Shown piece by piece: positions 35,904 through 44,863 of a DNA stretch of 64,000 nucleotides. The notes under the pieces were generated by a model. It did not search any database. It was not told the origin of the DNA and saw only the letters and a program-made list of their open reading frames with translations. The position numbers and the translations under genes are program-made. The stretch lies in the NCBI RefSeq assembly GCF_013343005.1, contig NZ_CP054491.1:1054001-1118000 (forward strand). The letters are read 5' to 3'. This DNA comes from Candidatus Reidiella endopervernicosa. GTDB lineage: Bacteria > Pseudomonadota > Gammaproteobacteria > GCF-013343005. The number at the start of each line of letters is the position of its first letter. The stretch's first letter is position 1.

Positions 35904-37151
35904 CTACTCGGTGAGCAGCTGATCGATAATTTTCCAGCTCTCGGCGGTGTCCCAGTCGATAGCACGGTTGGTGGAGTAACGGATGTTGCCTGCTCGGTCG
36001 ATGATGAAGGAGCTGGGGAAACTAAAGACCTTCCACTGCATCGCCGTCTTGCCATCACGATCCATCAGTACCGGGAAGTCGACCGGTATCAGTTTCATAA
36101 AGGCTTGAAGCTGTTCGTTGGTCTCACGAAAATCGATCGAGACCACCTCGAAGTTGCGGTCACGATAACGCGCCGCCAGACCGTTGAGTGATGGCACCTC
36201 TTCAACGCAAGGCGGACACCAGGTGGCCCAGAAATTCACCAGCGTCACCTTGCCGCGATAGTTCTGCCAGCGATCCTCCTTACCCTCGAAATCGGGCAGG
36301 ACAAAACCGGGGGCGGTGACCGGTTGTTTAAACTCCACCAGCTCCATCACCTGTTGGCCGGTATCGCCGGATTTGAGTTCGGTTACGCTGGCTGGTTTCG
36401 GATAGCGCTCCATCATGGCCGCAAGGCTCAGCAGCTGCTGAGGTACGGCATGTGTTGCTCCCAAATCGCCAGGGCCGTGATCGGTCTCGCCCATGAAGAA
36501 CCAGTCTCGAACGCGCGGAACGATATAGGCATAGGCATAGGCAGGCGAACCACCGCGCCAGAACGTCCCCATCACCTCGCTCAGGCGCCAGCGCTGGCTG
36601 CCGATCTCCGGCTGATAGATCACCACCGGGATATTGGTCGCCGAGACGATGGGGTCGATGATCGGATCCTGTCCGGCCACCGGCGCCGGGCCAAACAGAT
36701 TGGGGTAGAAGAGCACCGCACCGGTCAGGCGTGACTTTTTCTGTTGCTGTTGCCAGAGACGCGCACCGCGCAGCAGCGGCACCGGCACCGGCATACGGTC
36801 GTAGGCGACCAGCAGTACCCGCTTGTTGCGTTGGCTGTGGGCCGCTTCAAGCAGTGCCAGTACCCCGTTACCTGAGAGCTTGCGCTGTACCTCGCTACTG
36901 CGCGGCAGAAAGTAGGATTCGAGCAGATCGACGCGCCAGATCTCCGCACCTGCACGGTTCACCGCTACCACCATCTCATCGAACATCGACCGCACCTCCT
37001 CGTGGTCGGTCAGCCAGATGATCAATAGGTCGCCCTCGGAGGGGTGGTGCTGAACGGAAATCTCGTTTCCGTCGTGGTCAGATACCGTGAAGTCCTCTGC
37101 AGCGAGCAAGGGAGAGAGGAGTAGCAGGCAGAGAGTGAATAGCTGTTTCAT
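35904..37151 (-). CDS. Exported two-domain protein: DUF3530-like hydrolase plus TlpA-type thioredoxin
   Basis: 415 residues from the ATG at 37149-37151 with signal peptide QLFTLCLLLLSPLLAAE; an upstream in-frame start from 37340 gives unlike sequence. The N-terminal 230 residues resemble alpha/beta-hydrolase-like proteins (VLLVAYDRMPVPV, GAVLFYPNLF). After residue 270, APGFVLPDFEGKE, VNFWATWCPPCVEEVPSL (CPPC redox pair), VSIDFRETNEQL and FPSSFIIDRAG mark a TlpA/ResA thioredoxin domain. Probably periplasmic thiol reduction. The fusion is uncommon, and the role of the first half is not known. Confidence 0.8.
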   Translation of the reverse strand: MKQLFTLCLLLLSPLLAAEDFTVSDHDGNEISVQHHPSEGDLLIIWLTDHEEVRSMFDEMVVAVNRAGAEIWRVDLLESYFLPRSSEVQRKLSGNGVLALLEAAHSQRNKRVLLVAYDRMPVPVPLLRGARLWQQQQKKSRLTGAVLFYPNLFGPAPVAGQDPIIDPIVSATNIPVVIYQPEIGSQRWRLSEVMGTFWRGGSPAYAYAYIVPRVRDWFFMGETDHGPGDLGATHAVPQQLLSLAAMMERYPKPASVTELKSGDTGQQVMELVEFKQPVTAPGFVLPDFEGKEDRWQNYRGKVTLVNFWATWCPPCVEEVPSLNGLAARYRDRNFEVVSIDFRETNEQLQAFMKLIPVDFPVLMDRDGKTAMQWKVFSFPSSFIIDRAGNIRYSTNRAIDWDTAESWKIIDQLLTE

Positions 37152-37309
37152 CGAGTTTTCATGGCGTCGGCAAATTGATTCGACAATATGGAGTGATGCG
37201 AAGGGTGTTGCAAGCCCGTCGCCTGATGTTGCTGTTTTCGTGGGGTGGGTTGAGTAAAGCGCGATGAGTAGATTAGGCATGCCGCCATTGGACGATGTGG
37301 TTAGGGCCT

Positions 37310-37385
37310 GGGTGGTTTGTTGGGTATCACTCCATCCCAAGGGTGCTTCCTCGCTTCGCTCAGGGCGCGTTCAATCCAATCTACG
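37310..37385. repeat. Diverged copy of the palindromic repeat
   Basis: The reverse complement of GGTGGTTTGTTGGGTATCAC... up to TCAATCCAATCTACG matches the arms of the repeat at 38387, with about 37 extra bases inside (roughly 37333-37368). The rest of the 37152-37452 gap shows no gene. Confidence 0.65.
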
Positions 37386-37452
37386 AAAATACGTGCTGAG
37401 ATGTGGTTGAAAAAGAGGGGTGTGATGGGGAGGAGCGGTTTGGTGTGGAGGC

Positions 37453-38241
37453 TCAGGAGGTGCCGTGCTCTTCAACGGCTTGAAACACCGAATCCTTAAA
37501 GTACCAGTCATCAAACTTTGAAAGGGTGGTGAATTTTCGTCGATAGCCATGCCTGCTCAAGAGATTGAAGATCTGCTCTCTGTTTCTGGTGAAGTTGTGT
37601 TCGCAGGTGATGATCGATATCTCATATTTGTCGAAGTTGAAACTATTCAATATCTCGAATTCGCTTCCCTCGGTATCGATCGACAGGTAATCGATTTGTC
37701 GAGGAGCATTATGTTTCTCTAGCAGGTCGTTCAGAGAGAGGGTTTTTACCTCGTATGTGGTCGACTCTTTTCTCGTCTTGGCATGATGGTCGTGATCGCT
37801 AAACTTAGAGATGGTTGAGAGTGTTGCGACATCTGCTTCTGTAAAAGAGAGGGTGTCGTGGCTGCTGCTCCACACACAGGAGTGATCGACAGCTGCATCT
37901 CTGTTGTTTGCAAGGTCGGTGTGCCAGATCTTTCCCGGTTCAGCGAGGATGCCTTGCCAACCATACTCTTTCTCCAGCAGATAGGTGTTGCTGAATTTGA
38001 TGCCATCTGATGCGCCAAATTCGACGAAGTAACCGTTTGTCTTAAATCCCGTCGCCAATAGAACGATTACATCCTGGTGGATTTGAGCGCTGCTGGTTCC
38101 TTCAAAAATGCCAGCCTGAGTGACTAGCTGGAGCAGTTCTTTCGTCTCAATCTCGGATTCAAGTAGCCGATTGGGCTTCCGAGGGCGTATCAGCTCAAGG
38201 CCGAGTGGGGATAATAATCTGTTGAGTGCGCGTCTGATCAT
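37453..38241 (-). CDS. FkbM-family methyltransferase
   Basis: 262 residues. FVEFGASDGIKFSNTYLLE is the SAM-binding loop of FkbM proteins, and LAEPGKIWHTDL and LSIDTEGSEFEIL (IDxEGxE) are the other two signatures. Such enzymes O-methylate sugars or other small metabolites, often in surface glycan clusters. It is flanked on both sides by palindromic repeats and stands alone, so its substrate is open. No signal peptide. Confidence 0.88.
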   Translation of the reverse strand: MIRRALNRLLSPLGLELIRPRKPNRLLESEIETKELLQLVTQAGIFEGTSSAQIHQDVIVLLATGFKTNGYFVEFGASDGIKFSNTYLLEKEYGWQGILAEPGKIWHTDLANNRDAAVDHSCVWSSSHDTLSFTEADVATLSTISKFSDHDHHAKTRKESTTYEVKTLSLNDLLEKHNAPRQIDYLSIDTEGSEFEILNSFNFDKYEISIITCEHNFTRNREQIFNLLSRHGYRRKFTTLSKFDDWYFKDSVFQAVEEHGTS

Positions 38242-38386
38242 CGCGCGAGTTTACCAATTGCTGGTCGGTAGGTGTGTGGCTATTGGTGTGGCAGGGATAT
38301 AGGGTGGCTGCGTTATTGGGTGGCGCACCGATTACCTAGTTAGATGCCCAGAAACTGATTTCTACCACTCGATGGTGGCGCTTATA

Positions 38387-38482
38387 CGTAGGTTGGGTTG
38401 AACGCAGTGATACCCAACAAACCACCCATACCCTAACAACGTCATCCAAAGGTGGATATCACTGCGTTCAACCCAACCTACG
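38387..38482. repeat. Palindromic repeat with perfect 26-base arms
   Basis: The arms 38387-38412 (CGTAGGTTGGGTTGAACGCA...) and 38457-38482 are perfect reverse complements, 44 bases apart. Two similar bits (GTTGGG/CCCAAC) lie between. A diverged copy lies at 37310. Repeats of this kind are scattered in many proteobacterial genomes and may be transposon-derived. Confidence 0.85.
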
Positions 38483-38579
38483 GGTTCATCGGGAAGAGAG
38501 AGTTTTTGAGCTGTTATTGTGAATCTTGGGGTGAGTATACTGTTCACGGAATAATTCTTAATTAAGCTATTGGATAGCT

Positions 38580-39155
38580 ATGAAAACAATATTGATAAGT
38601 TTTGTGTCGTTTCTTGTGTTCTCTGCAACAGCCTATTCAGCCGATAAAAAGACCATGAATCGGCGCTGGAACTGGTTGATACGATTCACGTGGAGCGAGA
38701 TATACAAGATGTGATAGAGACGATTCTCTCTATTACGGAAGCGAATCTGCCGAGGAATTATCCGAGTCAGAGGATATGTCGAACTTCGTTTTAGATGAGT
38801 ATCGACGCATCTTAAATAGTAAATTCGATTGGGGGCAGGATAAGGTCGAGGTCGCAGAGTTGGTTGCGAGAACATACTCTGAGCGAGAGGTGAGAGCTTA
38901 TCTTGATTTTCTTGAGAGTGTAGATGGTGGGGTTATTTTCGTAAGACACATGAGTTTGATGAGAAGCTTTCTCTTTGGATAAAGGATAAGTTGGAAGGGG
39001 TTGAGGGTGATCTGCGTGGGATTTCTTCTGAACTGGGCGAGAATTACCTGTTGAAGTTGAGAGAAGAGAAGCCAAGAGCTGTGGAGGAGGTTGTCTCTGA
39101 GAATTATTACGATATCAAGGTGTATAAATGTTATTGGCCTATTCTAACGATATGA
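38580..39155 (+). pseudogene. Exported DUF2059-like protein gene with frameshifts
   Basis: The ATG at 38580 begins a good signal peptide (ISFVSFLVFSATAYS). After ADKK the frame changes: ALELVDTIHVERDIQD (about 38660) is in another phase, YRRILNSKFDWGQDK with EREVRAYLDFLESVDGG (38800-38930) in a third, and FDEKLSLWIKDKLEGV follows with another shift near 38940. Together these resemble DUF2059 proteins (helical, exported). At least three shifts within 400 bases point to a decayed gene or poor consensus. The end is approximate, because a second small frame begins at 39128. Confidence 0.55.
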
Positions 39156-39510
39156 TTTTATTTGCTAATAATTTTGATGGGTATAGGTTTGTTAGCAAGA
39201 GACTGAAACTAACTCAGGGACGGAAACAGATTGAGTTTTCAAAGATCGATGTGCCGATTGTAGATGAGCTAAAGGGGTTGAGGAATTGGTCGTGGAAGAC
39301 ATGGGTGTTCGAAATGGATTTAAATTGATTGAAATGTCATTGGTGGACAATAGGTTGGAGGGTAAGGTTGATCCATTGTTTGTTGATGAGGATGAGGGTC
39401 GTATGTTTGCGGTTGAGAAAGATGGTATTCGAACTGTTTTGACAGGTGTTGATGAGGTTGAACTGGAATATATGCTTGCCAGATGTGATGCGACAAAGAA
39501 GGAGTATTGA
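39128..39510 (+). pseudogene. Small gene of unknown function with one frameshift
   Basis: The ATG at 39128 follows AAGGTG, a possible ribosome site. The frame reads LAYSNDMILFANNFDGYRF and continues to about VDELKG, then the coding sense moves to the frame ending at TGA 39508-39510 (EELVVEDMGVRNGF, DEVELEYMLARCDATKKEY). The shift is near 39275-39282. AT-rich relative to surroundings. I do not recognise the family. Confidence 0.45.
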
Positions 39511-39663
39511 GTTTTATTGCTGGACTATTGCGCTATTTTTTTGTGGTGTTGTTGAGTAATAACTAATCCACCGGCTCCCCTCTATCTACTTGGGGTGACA
39601 TGAATTCATGAAACCTGTGCTCTGCACAAGAATGCAATAAACCCTCTGGTATACTCCCCGCCC

Positions 39664-40446
39664 ATGTTGACCTATCCCAATATCGATCCTGTTGCGCTGG
39701 CGCTCGGGCCGGTGAAGATTCACTGGTACGGGCTGATGTATCTGATTGGCTTTGCCGCCGCTTGGTGGTTGGGTCGGTTTCGTGCACGTAAGGCCGACTC
39801 CGGCTGGAAGGTGGAGCAGATCGACGATCTGATCTTCTACGCGGCGTTGGGTGTGATTCTCGGTGGACGTATCGGTTATATCCTCTTCTACAACTTCGCC
39901 AACTTTATCGACAACCCGCTGATTCTGATTCGTATCTGGGAGGGAGGGATGTCGTTCCACGGCGGGCTGCTCGGGGTGTTGGTCTCGATGCTGCTCTTCG
40001 GGCGCAAGGTGGAGAAGGGTTTCTTCACCATTACTGACTTTATCGCGCCGCTGGTGCCGGTCGGGTTGATGGCGGGGCGCATTGGTAACTTTATCAATGG
40101 AGAGCTGTGGGGACGTGTTACCGATCATTCAATCGGTATGGTCTTCCCTGGTGGTGGGCCGATGCCGCGACATCCTTCACAGCTCTACGAGGCAGCGTTG
40201 GAGGGATTGATCCTCTTCCTGCTGCTCTGGTGGTTCTCGGCCAAACCGCGACCGCGCATGGCGGTTTCGGGGTTGTTCCTGATCGGATACGGCGTAGCGC
40301 GCACGGTGGTGGAGTTTGCCCGTGAGCCCGACGACCATCTTGGTTTTATCGCCTTCGACTGGCTGACGATGGGACAGATGCTCTCACTGCCGATGGTGAT
40401 GTTTGGTGTGGTGCTGCTGGCGTTTGCTTACCGTCGCCGAGCGTAG
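39664..40446 (+). CDS. lgt: Prolipoprotein diacylglyceryl transferase
   Basis: 260 residues with seven predicted helices. Diagnostic segments are [12 protein letters not shown] (HGxxG-type start), [11 protein letters not shown], the [11 protein letters not shown] loop (catalytic His) and [13 protein letters not shown], the Lgt signature. It transfers diacylglycerol from phosphatidylglycerol to the lipobox Cys of prelipoproteins, including the DUF5666 lipoproteins here. The order lgt then (after a GST) thyA and folA recalls the enterobacterial lgt-thyA pair. Confidence 0.95.
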   Translation: MLTYPNIDPVALALGPVKIHWYGLMYLIGFAAAWWLGRFRARKADSGWKVEQIDDLIFYAALGVILGGRIGYILFYNFANFIDNPLILIRIWEGGMSFHGGLLGVLVSMLLFGRKVEKGFFTITDFIAPLVPVGLMAGRIGNFINGELWGRVTDHSIGMVFPGGGPMPRHPSQLYEAALEGLILFLLLWWFSAKPRPRMAVSGLFLIGYGVARTVVEFAREPDDHLGFIAFDWLTMGQMLSLPMVMFGVVLLAFAYRRRA

Positions 40447-40478
40447 GGCTCTCCCTGATCCGATTTTCTGTGTTGTCG

Positions 40479-40515
40479 CCATGTACCGGAGTCGAACTTC
40501 GACTCCGGTACATGG
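40479..40515. repeat. Perfect 18-base palindrome
   Basis: CCATGTACCGGAGTCGAA, then C, then its exact reverse complement. It could form a long hairpin 32 bases after lgt. No T-run follows, so it is a repeat or protein-binding palindrome rather than a terminator. Confidence 0.8.
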
Positions 40516-40533
40516 TTTAGGTTGTAAGTCTCT

Positions 40534-40565
40534 GTAGCCCGGATGGAGCGACGCGAAATCCGGGG
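40534..40565. repeat. Short BIME-like repeat (GTAGCCCGGAT...ATCCGGGG)
   Basis: GTAGCCCGGATGGAGCGACG, then CGAAATCCGGGG, with CCCGGA/TCCGGG arms. This unit is a very common interspersed repeat in proteobacterial genomes. It sits between two other palindromes in the lgt-gst gap. Confidence 0.75.
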
Positions 40566-40635
40566 TGGTTGCTCTCTCTCCTTACCCTCTCGCCATATTG
40601 GCGATCTCTGCCTCGGTTTTCGTTGTTGTCGTGCG

Positions 40636-40664
40636 GTAGTGGAGTCGAGATTCGACGCCGCTAC
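40636..40664. repeat. Imperfect palindrome before the GST gene
   Basis: GTAGTGGAGTCGA pairs with TCGACGCCGCTAC (eleven of thirteen). It shares GGAGTCGA with the 40479 palindrome, so both may derive from the same repeat type. It lies nine bases after the end (on the minus strand) of the GST gene. Confidence 0.6.
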
Positions 40665-40672
40665 CTGTATTT

Positions 40673-41287
40673 CTAACCTTCGCCGACCCGCATCAGCCCC
40701 GGCATGGTGATATAGCCGGGCTGGGTCTCGATGCGCGCCATCCACTGTCGGATGGCGGGGTAGGGATCGAGTGAGAAGCCACCGTCACCGCTCAGTCCGA
40801 TGTAGGGGTAGCAGGCGATATCAGCGATGGTGATTGTGTGCCCCGCCAACCAGCTACTCTTCGCTAGCTGCTGCTCTACCACCTCCAGTGCCTGTTCACC
40901 CAGCTTGCGACACTCTTCAGGGTTCCACGGTTTGTTCATTAGCTTGATGGCGCGAGCTCGTGCCAGACCGTAGAGGATCTCGTTCTCTGAAACGGCGAGC
41001 CACTGCACCACCTCTGCCATACCGAGTGGATCGGTCGGCAGCCAGCGCTCACCACCGTATTGGCGGGCGAGGTAGGTGAGGATCGCGCTCGAGTCCCAGA
41101 TGATGGTGCCGTCGTCGTCGAGTACCGGGATCTGTGCGCGAGGGTTGAGCTTGAGGAGTGCCGGTTCGAAGTTTTCCCCCTGGCGCAGGTCGACCGGTAC
41201 CAGCTCATGTTCGATGCCGAGCAGTGAGAGCAGCAGGCGGATTTTGTAACAGTTTCCTGAGATCTCGAAATTGTAGAGTTTCATCAC
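40673..41287 (-). CDS. Glutathione S-transferase
   Basis: 204 residues. The thioredoxin-like N-terminal domain (residues 1-80) has the Tyr near the start (KLYNFEISGNCYKIRLLL), PRAQIPVLDDDG (cis-Pro, glutathione contact) and DSSAILTYLARQYG. The C-terminal helical domain has LAGHTITIADIACYPYI, the usual N-capping box. Cytosolic detoxification or peroxide handling is the likely class role; the exact substrate is unknown. The start may be the second Met. Confidence 0.9.
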   Translation of the reverse strand: MMKLYNFEISGNCYKIRLLLSLLGIEHELVPVDLRQGENFEPALLKLNPRAQIPVLDDDGTIIWDSSAILTYLARQYGGERWLPTDPLGMAEVVQWLAVSENEILYGLARARAIKLMNKPWNPEECRKLGEQALEVVEQQLAKSSWLAGHTITIADIACYPYIGLSGDGGFSLDPYPAIRQWMARIETQPGYITMPGLMRVGEG

Positions 41288-41460
41288 GGTTATCCCTGTC
41301 GCCGGTTTACGACAGGGTAGCTGAGTTTGTGCCGCATGGGGACGTCATCAATCGACTCATTCGATCTATCATCCTTGAATCTCGATTTAAACGATCAGAT
41401 TGTTCGGGTGTGTTGGCTAAGATGCAGTCTGCGAGGCGGTAAATAACACCGAGATTAGGG

Positions 41461-41490
41461 TCTTATGTTGCAGGCCGGGGTAGGTATAAT
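41461..41490 (+). promoter_or_regulatory. Probable promoter of thyA
   Basis: A consensus TATAAT (41485-41490) lies 36 bases before the thyA ATG, with TCTTAT 18 bases before it as a weak -35. The ribosome site TCGAGGAGCGGTA follows before the ATG at 41527. The rest of the 239-base gap upstream shows no gene. Confidence 0.55.
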
Positions 41491-41526
41491 CGAGCGGATA
41501 ACGATACCTTCAATCGAGGAGCGGTA

Positions 41527-42321
41527 ATGCGGCAATATCTGGAGCTGATGCGCCATGTGCGTGACAACGGGGTGAAGAAGGAGGACCGGACCGGCACCGG
41601 TACGGTCAGTGTCTTTGGCTACCAGATGCGTTTCGATCTCAGTGAAGGTTTTCCGGTGGTCACTACCAAGAAGCTTCACCTGCGCTCCATCATCCACGAG
41701 CTGCTCTGGTTCCTGCAGGGCGATACCAACATCCGTTATCTGAGGGAGAACGGGGTGCGTATCTGGGACGAGTGGGCCGATGAGAATGGCGATCTCGGCC
41801 CCGTCTATGGTTCGCAGTGGCGCAGCTGGCCAACCCCCGGTGGTGGCCATATCGACCAGATCACCCAGGTGATCGATCAGCTGAAGAACAATCCCGATTC
41901 ACGCCGCATTATCGTCTCGGCCTGGAATGTGGCCGAGGTGGAGAATATGGCGCTGCCGCCCTGTCACGCCTTTTTCCAGTTCTACGTCGCTGATGGCAAG
42001 CTCTACTGCCAGCTCTACCAGCGCAGCGCCGATATCTTTCTCGGTGTGCCGTTTAATATCGCCTCCTATGCGCTGTTGACGATGATGATGGCGCAGGTCT
42101 GCGATCTGGAGCCGGGTGATTTTGTCCACACATTGGGCGATGCCCACCTCTATTCCAACCACCTCGAACAGACCGATCTGCAGCTTTCGCGTGAGCCCTA
42201 TCCGCTGCCGACGATGAAGATCAATCCTAAGATCAAAGATATCTTCGATTTCACCATTGATGACTTTGAGTTGATCGGTTACGAGTCACACCCCCACATC
42301 AAAGGGGTGGTGGCGGTTTGA
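41527..42321 (+). CDS. thyA: Thymidylate synthase
   Basis: 264 residues, the size of E. coli ThyA. The catalytic Cys lies in [12 protein letters not shown], followed by [22 protein letters not shown], and the dUMP-binding REPYPLP/H-region is kept. It methylates dUMP with methylene-THF, yielding dihydrofolate, which the coupled folA product recycles. The stop overlaps folA by four bases. Confidence 0.97.
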   Translation: MRQYLELMRHVRDNGVKKEDRTGTGTVSVFGYQMRFDLSEGFPVVTTKKLHLRSIIHELLWFLQGDTNIRYLRENGVRIWDEWADENGDLGPVYGSQWRSWPTPGGGHIDQITQVIDQLKNNPDSRRIIVSAWNVAEVENMALPPCHAFFQFYVADGKLYCQLYQRSADIFLGVPFNIASYALLTMMMAQVCDLEPGDFVHTLGDAHLYSNHLEQTDLQLSREPYPLPTMKINPKIKDIFDFTIDDFELIGYESHPHIKGVVAV

Positions 42322-42809
42322 TCGTCTCACTGATCTGGGCGATGGATGAGCAGCGTCTTATTGGCGTTGAGAATCGTCTGCCGTGGAAGCTACCGGCCGA
42401 TATGAAGTGGTTTCGCCGCCATACACTGGGCAAGCCGATCGTGATGGGGCGCAAGACCTTCGAATCGTTTGGTGGGCGTCCGTTGCCTGAGCGCACCAAT
42501 ATCGTCATTACCCGTGATCCAGACTACAGCGCCGAGGGCGCGGTGGTGGTCCACTCAATCGAGGAGGCGCTGGCTGCGGCGGGTGAGGTCGAAGAGGTGA
42601 TGATTATCGGCGGTGCCTCGTTTTATGAGCAGATGCTGGCGCAGGCCGATCGCATCTACTTTACTAAGGTGCATGGTCAGTTCGAGGGCGATGCCTGGTT
42701 CCCGGAGTTTGATCTTTCTCCGTGGCGCGAAACGCTGCGTGAAGAGCAGCCGGTTGATGAACGTAATGCCCACGCTTGCAGCTTCATCGTCATGGAGCGC
42801 TCGGTTTGA
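42318..42809 (+). CDS. folA: Dihydrofolate reductase
   Basis: 163 residues. The N-terminal [19 protein letters not shown] contains the Met-20-like loop and [21 protein letters not shown] is the NADPH site and [14 protein letters not shown] closes the active site. It reduces dihydrofolate made by ThyA. It begins at TTG (ATTTGATCG region) overlapping the thyA stop, so the two are coupled. Confidence 0.95.
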   Translation: MIVSLIWAMDEQRLIGVENRLPWKLPADMKWFRRHTLGKPIVMGRKTFESFGGRPLPERTNIVITRDPDYSAEGAVVVHSIEEALAAAGEVEEVMIIGGASFYEQMLAQADRIYFTKVHGQFEGDAWFPEFDLSPWRETLREEQPVDERNAHACSFIVMERSV

Positions 42810-43150
42810 AGGGTATTCTCTCGGCACTACTTAATCTCGTCTGCCGCAAGGTGATTGAGCGTAACCCCGAAGCTCAGGCTGCCATTGATGCCGAGCTGAA
42901 AAAACTGACCCTCTACCACTATCCCGCCTGCCCCTTCTGTCTGCGCGTGCGGCGAGTGATGCGCTATCTAAAGCTCGATATCCCGTTGCAGGATGTGATG
43001 CAGAGCCGGGATGCGCACCAGGCGCTGCTAAAAGGCGGTGGCATGACTCAGGTGCCCTGCCTGCAGATCATTGAGGATGATGGTGCAGAGCGCTGGCTCT
43101 ATGAGTCGGCCGATATTAATCATTACCTGAAGTCGCGCTTCTCCAAATAG
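42806..43150 (+). CDS. Glutaredoxin-domain protein
   Basis: About 114 residues if it starts at TTG 42806, overlapping the folA stop (TTGA); another in-frame TTG at 42776 would lie inside folA. The C-terminal 80 residues form a glutaredoxin fold: LYHYPACPFCLRVRRVMRYL (CPFC) and GGMTQVPCLQI (cis-Pro), ending ADINHYLKSRF. The N-terminal 30 residues could be a membrane-associated helix. Likely thiol-disulfide exchange with glutathione. Confidence 0.83.
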   Translation: MKGILSALLNLVCRKVIERNPEAQAAIDAELKKLTLYHYPACPFCLRVRRVMRYLKLDIPLQDVMQSRDAHQALLKGGGMTQVPCLQIIEDDGAERWLYESADINHYLKSRFSK

Positions 43151-43166
43151 AGCAAGGATCACCCCG

Positions 43167-43868
43167 ATGCATATTCATTACCTGCAGCACGTTCCCTTTG
43201 AAGGCATTGGTTCGATCCAGGACTGGGCCGATCGGGGAGGGCATACGGTTTCGCGCACGCGTCTCTATGCCGGTGATCAGTTCCCCGCCATTGACCGTTT
43301 CGACCTGCTGGTTGTGATGGGCGGCCCAATGAATATCTACGAGTACAGCGAATATCCCTGGTTGAAGGTGGAGAAGGGGTATATCAAACAGGTGATCGAG
43401 GCCGACAAAGCAGTGCTTGGTGTCTGCCTTGGAGCGCAGCTGATCGCCGATGTGCTCGGTGGGCCGGTGGTCGATGGGCGTGAGAAGGAGATCGGCTGGT
43501 TCGATATCAAGCGCTCGGCCGAGGTGGCCGATCATCCACTGGCTCTCTTTCTCGATGATCAGTGCGAGGTGTTCCACTGGCACGGCGATACCTTCAATAT
43601 CCCGCCGGGTGCGATTCACCTCGCCTCAAGCGGCGTCTGTGACAACCAGGGTTTTATCTACAACGATCGCGTGGTGGCGCTGCAGTTCCATCTCGAGACC
43701 ACGGCGGAGAGCGCTGCGGCATTGATCGAAAACTGTGCCGGTGAATTGGCCGAGGGTGGTGCTCATATTCAGAGTGGTGCGGAGATGATGGCCGATGGTG
43801 CGCGTTATGCGGCGATCAATCAGCGTATGAATCGGCTGCTTGATGCAATGGCAGCAACGCTTAATTAA
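43167..43868 (+). CDS. Class I glutamine amidotransferase (GMP synthase-like)
   Basis: 233 residues. VLGVCLGAQLIADVLGG holds the nucleophile Cys, and VFHWHGDTF and ALQFHLE hold the His and Glu of the triad. Stand-alone proteins of this kind are annotated as GMP synthase-related; the true amide acceptor is unknown. It lies 16 bases after the glutaredoxin gene in the thyA-folA cluster. Confidence 0.88.
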   Translation: MHIHYLQHVPFEGIGSIQDWADRGGHTVSRTRLYAGDQFPAIDRFDLLVVMGGPMNIYEYSEYPWLKVEKGYIKQVIEADKAVLGVCLGAQLIADVLGGPVVDGREKEIGWFDIKRSAEVADHPLALFLDDQCEVFHWHGDTFNIPPGAIHLASSGVCDNQGFIYNDRVVALQFHLETTAESAAALIENCAGELAEGGAHIQSGAEMMADGARYAAINQRMNRLLDAMAATLN

Positions 43869-43873
43869 CTGAG

Positions 43874-44419
43874 CTACTCCTCGAGATAGAGGAACGACCA
43901 GCGGCTGCCGGTGGTCTCCTCCAGTCGCTGCATCAACTCATCACCCGGTAGCGCCAGTTCTGCCGGTATTCCCCAGATGTCGATTCGTAAATTTCCGAAG
44001 CCCCCGTAGTGACGCCAGTTGAGTGAGGCTAGCGCTGTCTCTGAGCTGCACTTTGGACAGTTGAGCGATGTCTCGGCGGTTATCTCATCTGTTTGAAGAT
44101 GGTTACGCCACTCTCCCAGCTTGGTACGGCAGGAGGGGCAGCGGGGCGGTACGCCCTGACTGCCACCGATCAGTATTGAGTTCTCTGTAGCGACCGGCTC
44201 CACATGGCAGAAGCTATCGCCCGCCCTCGGATCGGTGACGATGTGCGGTGCGCAGCCGAGGAAGGTGATCAGTGCCGCGAAGCGTTCACCGGCGAGGTAG
44301 TGGTTGTGTCCCTGAAAATCGATCGCATTCTCGATCAGACCGATCTCTCTGATTTGCGTGGTGACAGCATCAAGCGTGCTGGCTGCAGCGGTGGTGTGCA
44401 GGATGAGTTTTTCGGCCAT
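43874..44419 (-). CDS. Protein of unknown function with zinc-ribbon-like cysteines
   Basis: 181 residues, no signal peptide. CPSC at about residue 94 and CPKC at about residue 120 could form one zinc ribbon. The rest has no motif I can name. It converges with the amidotransferase gene with five bases between stops. A possible -10 (TATAAT on the minus strand, 44464-44469) lies in the loop of a hairpin upstream. Confidence 0.65.
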   Translation of the reverse strand: MAEKLILHTTAAASTLDAVTTQIREIGLIENAIDFQGHNHYLAGERFAALITFLGCAPHIVTDPRAGDSFCHVEPVATENSILIGGSQGVPPRCPSCRTKLGEWRNHLQTDEITAETSLNCPKCSSETALASLNWRHYGGFGNLRIDIWGIPAELALPGDELMQRLEETTGSRWSFLYLEE

Positions 44420-44454
44420 TGGTGATCCGCGAAAGCGGTGAGTAATTAGTGGTT

Positions 44455-44480
44455 GGGAGCGCCATTATACGGGCGCTCCC
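44455..44480. other. Hairpin with a possible promoter element in its loop
   Basis: GGGAGCGCC and GGCGCTCCC form a nine-pair stem. On the minus strand the loop reads TATAAT, a consensus -10 for the gene at 44419. It might also act as terminator of the 44486 gene, but no T-run follows. Confidence 0.45.
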
Positions 44481-44485
44481 GGTTG

Positions 44486-44788
44486 TTAGGCGAGGCTGCT
44501 GCTCATTGCAAAGTTGTGTTCCAGGCACGGCTCAATTTCCGTGCTGTTGAGGGTCTCTCCGGGTTTGGCAATTAGCTGTAGCAGTACCCCATCTGTTGTG
44601 GGTTGGATATTGATTCGGTCTACCTTGTTATATTCGTCTGTGGCGTTTTCACAGCTACCGTCGTCGCAACGGCGATCGCGGCAGTTGTTCATATAGTGTT
44701 CAAGCAGCTGCTCCTGCTCTACGGCGTCGGCACTGATTGAAACGTCGAGATGTCGGTCGCGATTTTCGATCCGATATTCCATCTCCAT
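44486..44788 (-). CDS. Small protein of unknown function
   Basis: 100 residues, acidic, no signal peptide or membrane helix. A Cys-rich stretch (NNCRDRRCDDGSC, about residues 34-46) could bind a metal. A clear ribosome site, AGGGAGGAC, precedes the ATG. I do not recognise it. It is between the zinc-ribbon-like gene and apaH on the same strand. Confidence 0.6.
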   Translation of the reverse strand: MEMEYRIENRDRHLDVSISADAVEQEQLLEHYMNNCRDRRCDDGSCENATDEYNKVDRINIQPTTDGVLLQLIAKPGETLNSTEIEPCLEHNFAMSSSLA

Positions 44789-44863
44789 GTAGTCCTCCCT
44801 TTTAATACACCTACATTTTTATAGACTATTTGGGCGAAACGGCAAGTTTTCAACCCCTCGTAA

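Noticed and set aside
40479-40515. Terminator for lgt
   Set aside because: The palindrome is perfect but no T-run follows on either strand, so it is listed as a repeat.
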